Part shown: piece after piece, positions 54,228 through 63,967 of the stretch | Layout: every line of letters begins with the position of its first letter | How positions within the stretch are numbered: the first letter of the stretch is position 1 | NCBI RefSeq assembly: GCF_947503415.1 | Contig: NZ_CANNDS010000003.1 | Location: 310,001 to 374,000 of the forward strand | From: an uncultured Tateyamaria sp. | Lineage (GTDB): Bacteria > Pseudomonadota > Alphaproteobacteria > Rhodobacterales > Rhodobacteraceae | DNA length: 64,000 nucleotides | Reading direction: 5' to 3' | The notes under the pieces: model-generated | What the model was told of the DNA's origin: nothing | The model's input: the letters and a program-made list of their open reading frames with translations, nothing else | Databases searched by the model: none | Translations under genes and position numbers: made by a program

Positions 54228-54431
54228 ATGTCACTCAAACTCGCTTCTGTCGCACTTGTTGCAACTCTTGGACTGGCCGCATGTGGCGACACCATCGGCG
54301 AACAAGCCCTGTCGGGGGCCGTTGTCGGCGCCGCGGGTACGGCCATTTTCAACGGCGACGTCGGGACCGGTGCCGTTGTCGGCGCAGTCGGGGGCGTTGC
54401 CTATTGTCAGTTCTCCAGCCGCTGCAACTGA
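54228..54431 (+). CDS. glycine-rich small lipoprotein, copy 1
   Basis: A 67-residue lipoprotein: MSLKLASVALVATLGLAACG with lipobox LAAC (16-19), then GDTIGEQALSGAVVGAAGTA, Gly/Ala-rich repeats and two Cys near the C-terminus (CQFSSRCN). It is paralogous to the protein from 54564 (same GDT-GEQA, Gly-Ala segment, and C...C end). Such Gly-zipper-type lipoproteins may insert in or line membranes. AAGGAACTGAAATC is upstream of the ATG. Confidence 0.78.
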   Translation: MSLKLASVALVATLGLAACGDTIGEQALSGAVVGAAGTAIFNGDVGTGAVVGAVGGVAYCQFSSRCN

Positions 54432-54490
54432 TCGTCGGCGACGGCGTGCCCCAGCGTACGGATTTCGGTGGCGCAATACGCACCCTTCAT

Positions 54491-54518
54491 GCCCGGATTT
54501 GGAACCATTGATCCGGGC
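54491..54518 (+). promoter_or_regulatory. hairpin between the tandem lipoprotein genes
   Basis: GCCCGGAT (54491-54498) with ATCCGGGC (54511-54518), perfect eight-base stem, twelve-base loop; 45 bases before the second lipoprotein ATG. Partial terminator or stability element. Confidence 0.65.
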
Positions 54519-54563
54519 TGGCGTTTGTCACACGACACAGACGTCATACGAAGGAAAGACATC

Positions 54564-54767
54564 ATGCGTATCAAACTCGCGATCCTCGCAACGGCCGCAG
54601 CACTTGGCCTTGCCGCATGCGGCGACACCGTTGGTGAACAGGCCGTTGTTGGCGGCGCTGTCGGGGGTGTCGGCACCGCAGTGCTTGGAGGCAATGCCAT
54701 TGCAGGAGCAGCAGTGGGCGCGGGCGCCAATGTTCTGTTCTGCGACCAGAACCCCAGCCGCTGCTAA
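54564..54767 (+). CDS. glycine-rich small lipoprotein, copy 2
   Basis: A 67-residue lipoprotein: MRIKLAILATAAALGLAACG with lipobox LAAC (16-19), GDTVGEQAVVGGAVGGVGTA and CDQNPSRC at the end, so a tandem paralogue of the previous gene. Both have an even spacing of Gly and a conserved final Cys pair that could form a disulfide. GGAAAGACATC precedes the ATG. A 12-base-pair bidirectional terminator follows. Confidence 0.78.
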   Translation: MRIKLAILATAAALGLAACGDTVGEQAVVGGAVGGVGTAVLGGNAIAGAAVGAGANVLFCDQNPSRC

Positions 54768-54783
54768 CAGATCCAATAGACTA

Positions 54784-54818
54784 AATCGCCAGGCGCGTGT
54801 GACATTCGCCTGGCGATT
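54784..54818 (+). terminator. bidirectional terminator between lipoproteins and porin
   Basis: AATCGCCAGGCG (54784-54795) pairs perfectly with CGCCTGGCGATT (54807-54818); convergent genes end 17 bases before and 62 bases after it. Confidence 0.85.
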
Positions 54819-54879
54819 ATCAGCAAAGCGTTTAAACGCTGCTCAATACCCCAAATCTAAGGCACGCCTTACTGTTTCT

Positions 54880-56079
54880 TCAGAACCGGAACGTGGCAGA
54901 AACGCCCACCCGGCTGCCGTCATCAACACGGCCAGTAAAGTCATCTTCGCTCTCAATCCAAACATACTCTGCCGCCAGTGTGAAGCGTTCCACTGGCGTG
55001 TAGAAGACGTTCAGGTGAACGGATTGCAGGTCGGTATAGCCGCCGTTCCCAGGTATGCTCGCGTCAAACGGCGTGGCGAAATCGTAGCTTTCGTTACCGT
55101 ACGCAACCCCGACACTTACCTGTTCAGTGACTTGTTGTGTCAATTCCAACGAGAACGATTGGGAGTCGTTTTCTTCGCCCGCACCGTTGGACCGCGCACC
55201 CCCCCCGATCAGCAAGTTCCCGAGAGCTTGACCGGTGGTGTAAGTTGCACCGAACCGGCCACCCTGCCACGGCACAAAGGTGCCGGACAAAACAATGCCG
55301 TTCGTATCAAGCTGTTCTTGAGTGCCCGCTTCGCTGAACGTACCGACAAGGCCCGCGACACGGACCGACGCGCTGTCCGAAATATTGTAAAGAAGCGCCG
55401 CAGTGGCCAAAGGATCTTCGGATCCACCAGTGGGAAATTCTGCGCTGCCGGCCGCTTCTTCGATGGAACCGGAAAACGTGAATCCGTTTGCGCTGTGTGT
55501 GTATCTCGCTTGGACGACACGGGCGAACGGGAGGCCGACAGGCCCATTGAATTCAACGGAACGCGGGTAGTGGATCGAGGGCATGAAGTTGGAGTTTTGC
55601 TGACCCAACAAAAACCTGTCATTTACGTTGATAAACGCCTTGCGCAGTCGGAGATCGGGAGACGACGTGGCCGAGTCCTCGCTGAAGAGGTCGAACTCAA
55701 GCTCCGTCTTGATTTGGCCGATATCCGTCGTCGTGTCAGATCGCACCCCCAGCCGCGACACGCGAACACTGGTTTCGAAGTCGCCATCGGTCTCGGCAGC
55801 TGGATCGCCAATGACGCTTGCAGTCGTTGCGTCCCCCTGCGCGAAGTTGAAGTCGTAAGCGGCCTCAAATCGTACGAAGCCATAGATTTGAATCTCAGTA
55901 TTCTCCCCAATGTTGAAACGCAGTTGCGGACGACCCGGGTCGTCCAGCTCCGCTTCCAGCACTTCAACGCGTTCGCGCAGTTCGGCGAGTTCGCTCGCCT
56001 CGTCTGCAGCGGCCATGCTGGCACCGGCCGCAATTGCAAGGGCGGCCGTGCTGACACGGCCAAGTCGATTTGGTTTCAT
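54880..56079 (-). CDS. DcaP-like outer-membrane porin
   Basis: A 399-residue outer membrane beta-barrel: signal peptide (MKPNRLGRVSTAALAIAAGASMAAA), a short coiled-coil (ASELAELRERVEVLEAELDD) as in DcaP trimeric porins, then alternating strands that end with the C-terminal Phe motif VGVSATFRF. The start is the ATG at 56079; the longer frame begins inside the next intergenic region. DcaP-type porins import organic acids. It is between pccB and pccA, on the opposite strand, and may be the entry route for propionate precursors. Confidence 0.85.
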   Translation of the reverse strand: MKPNRLGRVSTAALAIAAGASMAAADEASELAELRERVEVLEAELDDPGRPQLRFNIGENTEIQIYGFVRFEAAYDFNFAQGDATTASVIGDPAAETDGDFETSVRVSRLGVRSDTTTDIGQIKTELEFDLFSEDSATSSPDLRLRKAFINVNDRFLLGQQNSNFMPSIHYPRSVEFNGPVGLPFARVVQARYTHSANGFTFSGSIEEAAGSAEFPTGGSEDPLATAALLYNISDSASVRVAGLVGTFSEAGTQEQLDTNGIVLSGTFVPWQGGRFGATYTTGQALGNLLIGGGARSNGAGEENDSQSFSLELTQQVTEQVSVGVAYGNESYDFATPFDASIPGNGGYTDLQSVHLNVFYTPVERFTLAAEYVWIESEDDFTGRVDDGSRVGVSATFRF

Positions 56080-56399
56080 GAATGTCCTCCAGGCACCGCG
56101 GTCCCGTACGCGGCATTGCAGCAAGATGTGCGGCGGGCCGTTGCGTCTCAAGACACGAAGTCATTCAAACTATTGAAGTTTTTTGATTTGAAAGCAGATC
56201 GCGGCCAGCGCGTGATCCATCAGAAACAACAACAATCTGCCTGTGAAGAACAAATTTCTCACGCGCGGATCACAGAAAACAAACCAATGACGTGGGCGTC
56301 AGAAGAAAGTGATGCTCGCATGGGGAAAACCTGGGCGGAGATGTGGGAAAAACGTGCCACATATCCGGTCGGCCAAAGACCAAAGAGTGAGACAGCACC
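56080..56399. other. 320-base divergent region between porin and pccA
   Basis: AT-rich promoter region for both genes (for example CTATTGAAGTTTTTTGATTTGA near 56169-56190). I found no TTTGCAAA-type PccR site here. No gene is seen in it. Confidence 0.55.
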
Positions 56400-58421
56400 A
56401 TGTTCAACAAGATTCTGATCGCCAATCGGGGCGAGATCGCCTGCCGTGTCATCAAGACCGCGCGCAAAATGGGCATTCCCACGGTGGCCATCTATTCGGA
56501 TGCCGATGCCAATGCATTGCACGTGCAGATGGCGGACGAGGCGATCCACATTGGTCCACCCCCGGCCAATCAGTCTTACATCGTCATTGACAAGGTCATG
56601 GAGGCCATAAGGGCGTCTGGGGCCAAGGCCGTTCACCCCGGCTATGGCTTTCTGTCGGAAAACTCGAAGTTCGCCGAAGCGCTGGACGCGGCGGGTGTGG
56701 CTTTTGTCGGCCCCCCGGTTGGGGCCATCGAAAGCATGGGCGACAAGATCACGTCCAAGAAGATCGCGCAGGAGGCCGACGTCAGTACAGTGCCCGGGTA
56801 CATGGGGCTGATCGAAGATGCGGACGAGGCGGTAAAAATCTCGAACCAGATCGGCTATCCCGTGATGCTCAAGGCATCCGCCGGGGGTGGCGGCAAGGGC
56901 ATGCGGATCGCGTGGACCGACGAAGAAGCGCGCGAAGGCTTTCAGTCGTCCAAGAACGAAGCGGCCAACAGCTTTGGCGATGACCGGATCTTCATCGAGA
57001 AATTTGTGACCCAACCGCGCCACATCGAAATTCAGGTGCTGTGCGACACCCATGGCAACGGCATCTTTCTGGGTGAACGCGAGTGCTCGATCCAGCGCCG
57101 GAACCAGAAGGTGGTCGAAGAAGCGCCGTCGCCGTTCCTGGATGAAGCGACCCGCAAGGCGATGGGTGAACAGGCCGTCGCGCTTGCCAAAGCTGTCGGG
57201 TATGCCAGTGCGGGCACTGTCGAGTTCATCGTCGACGGCGACAAGAATTTTTACTTCCTTGAGATGAATACACGTCTGCAAGTGGAGCACCCGGTGACCG
57301 AATTGATCACCGGTGTTGATCTGGTCGAACAGATGATCCGCGTTGCCGCTGGCGAGCCGCTTTCGATTACTCAAGACGATGTAAAGCTGCATGGTTGGGC
57401 CATCGAAAACCGGCTGTACGCCGAAGACCCGTATCGCGGTTTCTTGCCCTCGATCGGACGATTGACCCGCTATCGTCCGCCTGCTGAAACGGCCAGCTAC
57501 AGCCCCGGTGTGTTGCCGCAAAACGTTGTGATCCGGAATGACACCGGTGTGTACGAGGGGGGCGAGATCAGCATGTATTACGATCCCATGATCGCGAAGC
57601 TCTGCACTTGGGGACCAGATCGCGCAACTGCCATCGAGGCGATGCGCGTGGCTCTCGACAGCTTCGAAGTGGAAGGCATCGGACACAACCTGCCATTCTT
57701 GTCGGCGGTTATGGATCACCCCAAATTCATCTCTGGTGACATGACAACCGCCTTTATCGCAGAAGAATATCCCGACGGTTTCGAAGGGGTAGAGCTTGGC
57801 GAAGGCGACGTGCGCCGCGTGGCAGCGGCGTGTGCCGCGATGCACCGCGTGGCCGAAATTCGTCGCGCCCGCGTATCGGGCCGTATGGACAACCATGAAC
57901 GCAAGGTGGGCACCGATTGGAACGTCAGTGTGCAGGGGCAGTCATATGACGTGCGCATTGCCGCTGACCATGATGGTGCCACCGTAACCTTTGACGGTGG
58001 TGATGCGCTGCGGGTGTCTGGGGATTGGACACCGGGCGACCAATTGGCCGAGATGACTGTGGACGGCGCACCGCTGGTGTTGAAGGTCGGCAAGGTGTCT
58101 GGTGGTTTCCGGATCAGGACCCGTGGCGCCGACTTGAAAGTGCACGTGCGTTCCCCCCGTCAAGCCGAGCTGGCGCGCCTGATGCCGGAGAAGACGCCGC
58201 CTGACACGTCCAAGATGCTGCTCTGCCCAATGCCAGGTCTGGTCGTGAAGGTCGATGTGGCCGAGGGCGATGAGGTTCAGGAAGGGCAGGCGCTTTGTAC
58301 CATCGAAGCGATGAAGATGGAAAATATTCTGCGCGCCGAGAAGAAGGGCGTGGTGTCCAAGATCAATGCAGGTGCTGGCGACAGTCTGGCCGTCGACGAC
58401 GTCATCATGGAATTCGAGTAG
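56400..58421 (+). CDS. pccA: propionyl-CoA carboxylase alpha (biotin carboxylase) subunit
   Basis: Carboxylates biotin with ATP and bicarbonate. A 673-residue protein: biotin carboxylase domain with FNKILIANRGEIACRVI at the start, KASAGGGGKGMRI (ATP-grasp loop) and EMNTRLQVEHPVTE, a middle BT domain (about 480-590) and the biotin-binding domain with EAMKMEN, where Lys639 carries biotin. Such length and domain order match PccA, which pairs with PccB. The ATG is at 56400. Confidence 0.96.
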   Translation: MFNKILIANRGEIACRVIKTARKMGIPTVAIYSDADANALHVQMADEAIHIGPPPANQSYIVIDKVMEAIRASGAKAVHPGYGFLSENSKFAEALDAAGVAFVGPPVGAIESMGDKITSKKIAQEADVSTVPGYMGLIEDADEAVKISNQIGYPVMLKASAGGGGKGMRIAWTDEEAREGFQSSKNEAANSFGDDRIFIEKFVTQPRHIEIQVLCDTHGNGIFLGERECSIQRRNQKVVEEAPSPFLDEATRKAMGEQAVALAKAVGYASAGTVEFIVDGDKNFYFLEMNTRLQVEHPVTELITGVDLVEQMIRVAAGEPLSITQDDVKLHGWAIENRLYAEDPYRGFLPSIGRLTRYRPPAETASYSPGVLPQNVVIRNDTGVYEGGEISMYYDPMIAKLCTWGPDRATAIEAMRVALDSFEVEGIGHNLPFLSAVMDHPKFISGDMTTAFIAEEYPDGFEGVELGEGDVRRVAAACAAMHRVAEIRRARVSGRMDNHERKVGTDWNVSVQGQSYDVRIAADHDGATVTFDGGDALRVSGDWTPGDQLAEMTVDGAPLVLKVGKVSGGFRIRTRGADLKVHVRSPRQAELARLMPEKTPPDTSKMLLCPMPGLVVKVDVAEGDEVQEGQALCTIEAMKMENILRAEKKGVVSKINAGAGDSLAVDDVIMEFE

Positions 58422-58428
58422 GCCTCCC

Positions 58429-59277
58429 TTGCCAGCGCTGGTCTGGATATCGGTTTTTCTGCTGGTGTGGGCGGGGCTCTGTGCCACGGTGATCGGATTT
58501 GGCGCCATTGAGCCGTCAATGATCATGGCACTGGTTATTCTGACGCTCATTGGTCTGTTGGCTGGCTATTGGCGCTGGGGCGAGCGGACGGTGGTACAGA
58601 TGTTGCTGCGCGGAGCACTGGTGCTGGTGCCCGTGCTTGCTGCCGCTTTGGTTCCGATCATCTGGACAATGTCTGCCGATTGGATCGACGTTCGCTTGCG
58701 TCAGGGCATTCTGGCGGGGCTTGTCATTATATCGGGCTGGCTTGCGGGATTCCTGTTTCAGGAAGAGCGCAAACAGCGTGACAGGGACAACCGGCGCGCG
58801 GACACACTGACGGCGCTGCAAAGCGAGATCTACAACACGATCAGCAAGATCGATAATCAAGCCATCACGGACACAGCCCGCACGCAACAGGATCGAATGC
58901 TGAGGGGTGGCGAGGGGCCAATGGCGTACATGCCGTTCAGTACGTCAGAAAGTGCGCCGATCGTGTTCGATGCTGTGTCGGATGCCATTCCGCTGCTGCG
59001 CACCAGCACAATCAGGCCGGTTCTTCGCTTTTATGCAGAGTACGCGGACCTGCGTACAATTGTCGAAGATATGCGGTTGGAGGAGTTCAAGACCTTGTCG
59101 CCCGAACGGCGCGTGGCGGTACACAAGGAACTGACGCGGCGCCGGATTGTCACGCTGCGCTGGGGGATGCGCGCACTTATCGCGGTCAATATTGCGCTGG
59201 GCATGACCGAAAGCGAGGCAAAAAATATCGAGAGATCAGGGCTGAACCCAAAGATTACGCCCGAGGGTGCGGCATGA
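58429..59277 (+). CDS. membrane protein with C-terminal cytosolic domain, after pccA
   Basis: A 282-residue protein with four N-terminal hydrophobic segments (residues about 1-105) followed by a charged helical domain containing RRADTLTALQSEIYNTISKID and RRRIVTLRWGMRALIAVN. No family recognised. The best start is TTG 58429, 8 bases after pccA's stop; the first ATG in frame would cut into the helices. Its end overlaps a start-like ATGA at 59274. Confidence 0.65.
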   Translation: MPALVWISVFLLVWAGLCATVIGFGAIEPSMIMALVILTLIGLLAGYWRWGERTVVQMLLRGALVLVPVLAAALVPIIWTMSADWIDVRLRQGILAGLVIISGWLAGFLFQEERKQRDRDNRRADTLTALQSEIYNTISKIDNQAITDTARTQQDRMLRGGEGPMAYMPFSTSESAPIVFDAVSDAIPLLRTSTIRPVLRFYAEYADLRTIVEDMRLEEFKTLSPERRVAVHKELTRRRIVTLRWGMRALIAVNIALGMTESEAKNIERSGLNPKITPEGAA

Positions 59278-59285
59278 ACGTGCGT

Positions 59286-59372
59286 TCAGAAATCGCCGCT
59301 AATGGGCGCTTCTTCATCGCGCTCGGGCTGTTTGGGTTGGTCACCGACCAGAATTCTGATGTCTTCCAGCAT
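59286..59372 (-). CDS. 28-residue small ORF
   Basis: A frame of 28 codons on the minus strand: MLEDIRILVGDQPKQPERDE followed by APISGDF. GGAAAGGGA lies six to eight bases upstream of the ATG, a very good ribosome-binding site. It is between the converging ends of the pccA-linked gene and DUF4174 gene. Acidic, soluble, not recognised. Its support is the ribosome-binding site and spacing only. Confidence 0.4.
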   Translation of the reverse strand: MLEDIRILVGDQPKQPERDEEAPISGDF

Positions 59373-59464
59373 GTGTTTCCCTTTCCACGGTTCTGTCGTG
59401 CGTATCACACGATCCGTGAGCCATATATAGGGCAAATGACCGTAAATTGCAATCTGGCAGAGGT

Positions 59465-59914
59465 TTACGAGTCGTTACTGCGCCGTTCGCGTATTTCACG
59501 TTGCCGGATGGGCATCTTGTCGATGGTGCGTGTCAATTCACGCACATCCCACGGGAACGGTTTGCGTAATTTCACGCCACCATCCTTGCCCACAAGCACC
59601 AACATGAAGCCACGTGGCCGCAATTTCTGGCGCAAAGCACTTTCGACGGACGGGTCCGTGTCCGTCAGAACGATCACGTCACGGTCCGCCAACTCTTGGG
59701 CGCGCGCTTCGAGGAAATCCATTTGTTGCCCGAAATTCGGGTCGTTCGGGCTGTCTGCGAACACGATTATGGGCCGCTTTTCCCATACAAATTGGCTCAA
59801 ATCTGACGTATCGCCGTTCAGGAAGATGGACGCCGTGCCGTCGACGGTGCTTTCAGCGACCGCCATCGGTCCAGTGAAAAGTCCTGCCAGAACAATGGGT
59901 AATAGGTGTTTCAT
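59465..59914 (-). CDS. secreted DUF4174-like protein
   Basis: A 149-residue exported protein: signal peptide MKHLLPIVLAGLFTGPMAVA and a thioredoxin-like fold of the DUF4174 type, with RPIIVFADSPNDPNFGQQMDFL and RGFMLVLVGKDGGVKLRKPFPW. No catalytic Cys pair is present, as in the family. The ATG at 59914 is chosen because it starts the signal peptide. It is in the propionate locus on the minus strand, with no clear functional tie. Confidence 0.8.
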   Translation of the reverse strand: MKHLLPIVLAGLFTGPMAVAESTVDGTASIFLNGDTSDLSQFVWEKRPIIVFADSPNDPNFGQQMDFLEARAQELADRDVIVLTDTDPSVESALRQKLRPRGFMLVLVGKDGGVKLRKPFPWDVRELTRTIDKMPIRQREIRERRSNDS

Positions 59915-60080
59915 CGGCCCTCCTGCTTGCCCCAATGTAGAGGCTTTTTCCGCAATTGCGACGGCTGCTCGCGCCAATTTTAGCTTTAATCGTTCGCCAA
60001 GCCTTTGCGTGGCACCCCTTAACCATGACCGCCGGGACCGCTCCGGGCGGCGCACGACCATGGTAAAGGACCAAATCGGC

Positions 60081-61016
60081 ATGAAGGTTATCCTGCATAT
60101 TGGTGCACATCGCACCGGAACCACGTCTTTTCAGGCCTATGTGCGCCAAAACTCGGATTTCATGCGGACAAGGCGCATTGGCTTCTGGGGACCCATGCGC
60201 ACCCGCAAAGGGCTGTTTGCGGGTATTCAACCCGATGCAGGTGTCAGCCTGAAAGCGGCGCGTCATGCGCGCGGGCGTGTTATGCTGCAGGTGAATAAAA
60301 CCGAACGCAACGGCATCAAGACGCTGGTTGTTTCGGACGAGAATATGCTTGGCACCATGCGCCGCAACATGCGGTCACGCTCGCTTTACGGCGATGTGGG
60401 TGAACGGATGGCCCGGTACGCGGCCGCCTTCGATGGCCAAATCGACACGGTGGTATTGTCAGTACGCGCGTTGAACCACTACTGGAGCTCTGCAGCGGCC
60501 TATTGCGTTGCACGCGGGCACACGCTGCTGGAGCCGGACCAATTGGTACGCGTGGCGTTTGGGCCACGCACATGGCGCGACGTGATCGCTGATGTGGCCT
60601 GTGCCGCGCCCGGCGCCAAGATTGTGATTGTACCGTTCGAACGCACAGCAGGGCGACCTGATGCGATGTTCCAGGGCGTCACGGGGCTGTATGGTCCACG
60701 CAACGCTTCGCAGACATGGCTGAACCGATCCCCGAGCGTGCCGGAACTGCGCGGAATGCTGGCGGACCGTGGCGAAGATCCCGACCTGATTACGGGAATG
60801 GCGCCGCGCTGGACCCCGTTTGACACTGCCGCCATCGCCGCAATGCGCGAGGCTTATATGGACGACATTCACTGGCTGACCGCCGGTGCGGATGGACTTG
60901 CAACACTGACAGAGGAATTGGACCAGAGAGGAGCGGGGCAAACCCTGCCGCATGGTCCGCTGACAAGAGGACAAGGATATGACGACCAAGAAAGACGATT
61001 GGCGGAACCTGGCTGA
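60081..61016 (+). CDS. sulfotransferase-fold protein between pccA and mcm
   Basis: A 311-residue protein. The N-terminal [16 protein letters not shown] (residues 3-17) is the P-loop-like PAPS-binding motif; WDV- and helix-rich segments follow. A bulk of residues such as [20 protein letters not shown] match hypothetical sulfotransferase-like proteins of roseobacters. AAAGGA precedes the ATG at 60081. Its last 38 bases overlap the mcm start, so the two are translated together, although no metabolic link is apparent. Confidence 0.75.
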   Translation: MKVILHIGAHRTGTTSFQAYVRQNSDFMRTRRIGFWGPMRTRKGLFAGIQPDAGVSLKAARHARGRVMLQVNKTERNGIKTLVVSDENMLGTMRRNMRSRSLYGDVGERMARYAAAFDGQIDTVVLSVRALNHYWSSAAAYCVARGHTLLEPDQLVRVAFGPRTWRDVIADVACAAPGAKIVIVPFERTAGRPDAMFQGVTGLYGPRNASQTWLNRSPSVPELRGMLADRGEDPDLITGMAPRWTPFDTAAIAAMREAYMDDIHWLTAGADGLATLTEELDQRGAGQTLPHGPLTRGQGYDDQERRLAEPG

Positions 61017-63114
61017 GGGCGAGCTGCGCGGCCGCCCGGTCAACGACCTGACCTGGAACACGCTTGAGGGCATCGACGTTGCCCCCATCTATACCGAGGA
61101 CGATCTAAGTGGGGTTGATCATCTGGGCACCATCCCCGGACAGGCCCCGTTCACCCGTGGGGTCAAGGCGACGATGTATGCGGGCCGCCCATGGACCATC
61201 CGACAATATGCCGGGTTTTCCACTGCCGAGGAATCCAACGCTTTTTATCGTCGCGCCTTGGACGCAGGTCAGCAGGGGGTGTCCGTCGCCTTTGATTTGG
61301 CCACGCACCGTGGCTACGACAGTGATCATGAACGCGTCGTAGGTGATGTGGGCAAGGCCGGTGTCGCCATTGACTCGGTTGAGGACATGAAGATCCTGTT
61401 CGACGGCATCCCGCTGGACAAAGTGTCGGTGTCGATGACCATGAACGGGGCCGTGATCCCGATCCTTGCCAACTTCATCGTCGCAGGCGAAGAGCAGGGC
61501 GTGGACAAGGCAGCCCTGTCCGGAACCATTCAGAACGACATTCTGAAAGAGTTCATGGTCCGAAACACCTATATCTATCCGCCGGAACCCAGCATGCGGA
61601 TCATTGCGGATATCATCGACTTCACGTCGAACGAGATGCCCAAGTTCAACTCGATCAGTATTTCGGGCTACCATATGCAAGAGGCGGGCGCGAACCTCGT
61701 GCAGGAATTGGCCTTTACCCTCGCTGACGGGCGCGAATACGTTCGTGCCGCCATCGCGCGGGGCATGGATGTGGACAAGTTCGCCGGGCGCCTGTCGTTC
61801 TTCTTTGCCATCGGCATGAATTTCTTCATGGAAGCGGCGAAGCTGCGTGCGGCCCGCCTGCTTTGGCACCGCATCATGTCTGAGTTCGAGCCGAAAAACC
61901 CCAAATCGTCGATGCTGCGCACCCATTGCCAGACCAGTGGCGTGAGCCTACAGGAGCAAGACCCCTACAACAACGTGGTGCGCACCGCGTTTGAGGCGAT
62001 GAGCGCTGTTCTGGGTGGCACGCAGTCCTTGCACACCAACAGCTTTGACGAAGCCATCGCGTTGCCCACTCAGTTTTCCAGCCGCATCGCGCGCAACACG
62101 CAGTTGATCCTGCAGAACGAAACGGGCGTTACCAATGTGGTCGATCCGCTTGCAGGCTCCTACTACGTTGAAAAACTAACCCATGACCTGGCCGAAGAAG
62201 CCTGGAAGCTGATCGAAGAGGTCGAAGAGATGGGAGGAATGACCAAGGCTGTGGCCTCTGGCATGCCCAAGCTGCGGATCGAAGAAGCAGCCGCCAAGCG
62301 GCAGGCCATGATCGACCGTGGGGACGAGGTGATCGTCGGCGTCAACAAATTCCGGCTCGAGAAGGAGGACGAGATCGACATCCTCGATATCGACAACGCC
62401 GCTGTGCGTGACAGCCAGATCGCGCGGCTCGAACGGATCAAGTCAGAACGGGACGAAAGCGCTTGTCAGGCGGCATTGGACGCCCTGAGCGCGGTTGCTA
62501 CGGCAGATGGCAATCTTTTGGAGGCCGCAGTCGACGCGGCGCGGGCACGTGCAACGGTGGGAGAGATCAGCATGGCCATGGAAAAACAATTCGGACGTCA
62601 CAGGGCAGAGGTGAAAACGCTAGCCGGGGTGTATGGCGCTGCCTACGAGGGGGACGAAGGGTTCGCGGCCATCCAGAAGTCGGTGGAAGATTTCGCCGAC
62701 GCCGAAGGCCGCCGCCCGCGTATGCTGGTGGTCAAAATGGGTCAAGACGGACACGACCGTGGCGCCAAGGTGATCGCGACGGCCTTTGCCGACATCGGTT
62801 TCGACGTTGACGTGGGTCCGCTGTTCCAAACACCGGCAGAAGCTGCACAGGATGCGGTCGACAACGATGTGCATGTTGTCGGTATCTCCTCGCAGGCTGC
62901 GGGGCACAAGACGCTGGCACCGCAATTGGTCCAAGCGCTGAAAGATGCAGGGGCCGAAGATATCATCGTGATCTGTGGCGGTGTGATCCCGCAGCAGGAT
63001 TACCAATTCCTCTATGATGCCGGGGTCAAGGCCATCTTTGGGCCCGGGACCAATATTCCAGACGCGGCACAGCACATTCTGAACATCCTGCGCGGCGGCG
63101 ACGCTGCAGCTTAA
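60979..63114 (+). CDS. mcm: methylmalonyl-CoA mutase
   Basis: Interconverts (R)-methylmalonyl-CoA and succinyl-CoA with adenosylcobalamin. A 711-residue single-chain enzyme: N-terminal TIM barrel with [19 protein letters not shown] and [16 protein letters not shown], and a C-terminal B12 domain with [10 protein letters not shown], where His592 is the lower axial cobalt ligand. Length is that of the large (active) single-subunit type. GAGGACAAGG precedes the ATG, which lies within the end of the upstream gene. Confidence 0.96.
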   Translation: MTTKKDDWRNLAEGELRGRPVNDLTWNTLEGIDVAPIYTEDDLSGVDHLGTIPGQAPFTRGVKATMYAGRPWTIRQYAGFSTAEESNAFYRRALDAGQQGVSVAFDLATHRGYDSDHERVVGDVGKAGVAIDSVEDMKILFDGIPLDKVSVSMTMNGAVIPILANFIVAGEEQGVDKAALSGTIQNDILKEFMVRNTYIYPPEPSMRIIADIIDFTSNEMPKFNSISISGYHMQEAGANLVQELAFTLADGREYVRAAIARGMDVDKFAGRLSFFFAIGMNFFMEAAKLRAARLLWHRIMSEFEPKNPKSSMLRTHCQTSGVSLQEQDPYNNVVRTAFEAMSAVLGGTQSLHTNSFDEAIALPTQFSSRIARNTQLILQNETGVTNVVDPLAGSYYVEKLTHDLAEEAWKLIEEVEEMGGMTKAVASGMPKLRIEEAAAKRQAMIDRGDEVIVGVNKFRLEKEDEIDILDIDNAAVRDSQIARLERIKSERDESACQAALDALSAVATADGNLLEAAVDAARARATVGEISMAMEKQFGRHRAEVKTLAGVYGAAYEGDEGFAAIQKSVEDFADAEGRRPRMLVVKMGQDGHDRGAKVIATAFADIGFDVDVGPLFQTPAEAAQDAVDNDVHVVGISSQAAGHKTLAPQLVQALKDAGAEDIIVICGGVIPQQDYQFLYDAGVKAIFGPGTNIPDAAQHILNILRGGDAAA

Positions 63115-63358
63115 GAGGCGCCAGTGGTCGCCCGGCTATGGGCGGCCAGCTGTTCAAAGTCGGTTGGCGGCTGCACCAAGCGGGCGCCCGCAATTCCTTT
63201 CCCTTTACAGCCTAGAAATTGACAGTTGCAGCAAACCAAATGATGCAAACTTGGCTCGGCTGCCTCCAAACCTCTTCATTTCGTTGAAGAGGACTGCGAT
63301 AACGTCAGCCGAATTGCAGCTTTCTGCGGCCTGCGAATAGGCCAGAGCAGGAGAACCC
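63115..63358. other. region between mcm and VOC gene with two hairpins
   Basis: TGGTCGCCC (63125-63133) pairs with GGGCGGCCA (63140-63148, one G-T), probably the mcm terminator; CCTCTTCA (63271-63278) pairs perfectly with TGAAGAGG (63285-63292). AT-rich promoter-like sequence lies between. No gene. Confidence 0.55.
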
Positions 63359-63967
63359 ATGATTTTCGACCATCTCGTTGTCGGGGCCACCGACCTTGAA
63401 GCGGCACGGGCCCATGTCGAAGAGGCATTGGGCGTATCCATGCAGCCAGGCGGGACACATGCCGTGTTTCAGACGCATAATGCGCTGATGGGGCTTGAGG
63501 ACGGCCTTTACCTTGAAGCGATTGCGCCGAACACGGCGGTACCTGCACCAACACGACCACGTTGGTACGATTTGGACCGGTTTTTCGGTTCTGCACGGCT
63601 GTCAAATTGGGCGTGTTCCGTAACGGATATGGACACGGCTCTGGACCAGATGCCCGACGGCACAGGCGTGCCAGTGGCCGTCAGCCGGGGCGATTTGTCG
63701 TGGCGCATGGCAGTGTCACGCGACGGCACGACACCCAACGACAACCTTTGGCCCGCATTGATCGAATGGGCCGTTGGCGTGCATCCTGCGCCGCACCTGA
63801 CCCGAACCGGAATTCGCCTGTTGCGATTCACGCTTGTGCATCCACAGGGCGACGCGCTGGCGTCGGCGTTACGAGGTCAACTGTCAGATGATCGGGTGAA
63901 GGTTGAAACGGGGGCCGTGGCCATGCAGGCGGTCTTTGAAACGCCGCATGGTAAACGAATGCTATGA
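63359..63967 (+). CDS. VOC-family glyoxalase-like protein
   Basis: A 202-residue protein with MIFDHLVVGATDLEAARAHVEEALG at the N-terminus, a second repeat starting around residue 80 and a metal-ligand pattern (His5, Glu) typical of the Glyoxalase_3 (VOC) group. It is not the methylmalonyl-CoA epimerase (which is about 135 residues with another motif set). The stop overlaps the next gene by four bases. Confidence 0.8.
   Translation: MIFDHLVVGATDLEAARAHVEEALGVSMQPGGTHAVFQTHNALMGLEDGLYLEAIAPNTAVPAPTRPRWYDLDRFFGSARLSNWACSVTDMDTALDQMPDGTGVPVAVSRGDLSWRMAVSRDGTTPNDNLWPALIEWAVGVHPAPHLTRTGIRLLRFTLVHPQGDALASALRGQLSDDRVKVETGAVAMQAVFETPHGKRML

Noticed and set aside
53851-56418. An 855-codon open frame on the plus strand from 53851 to 56418
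   Set aside because: It runs across the terminator at 54046-54092 and both small lipoprotein genes and is antisense to the porin, with no recognisable domain. It is a by-product of high GC and codon bias of the real genes.
59274-60080. N-terminal extension making a 580-residue protein with the sulfotransferase-like gene
   Set aside because: The extension is antisense to the DUF4174 gene and has no domain; family similarity begins at [13 protein letters not shown], and a ribosome-binding site lies before 60081.
63359-63967. VOC protein as methylmalonyl-CoA epimerase
   Set aside because: Although it follows the mutase, it is about 200 residues and has Glyoxalase_3-like features, not the short epimerase pattern.
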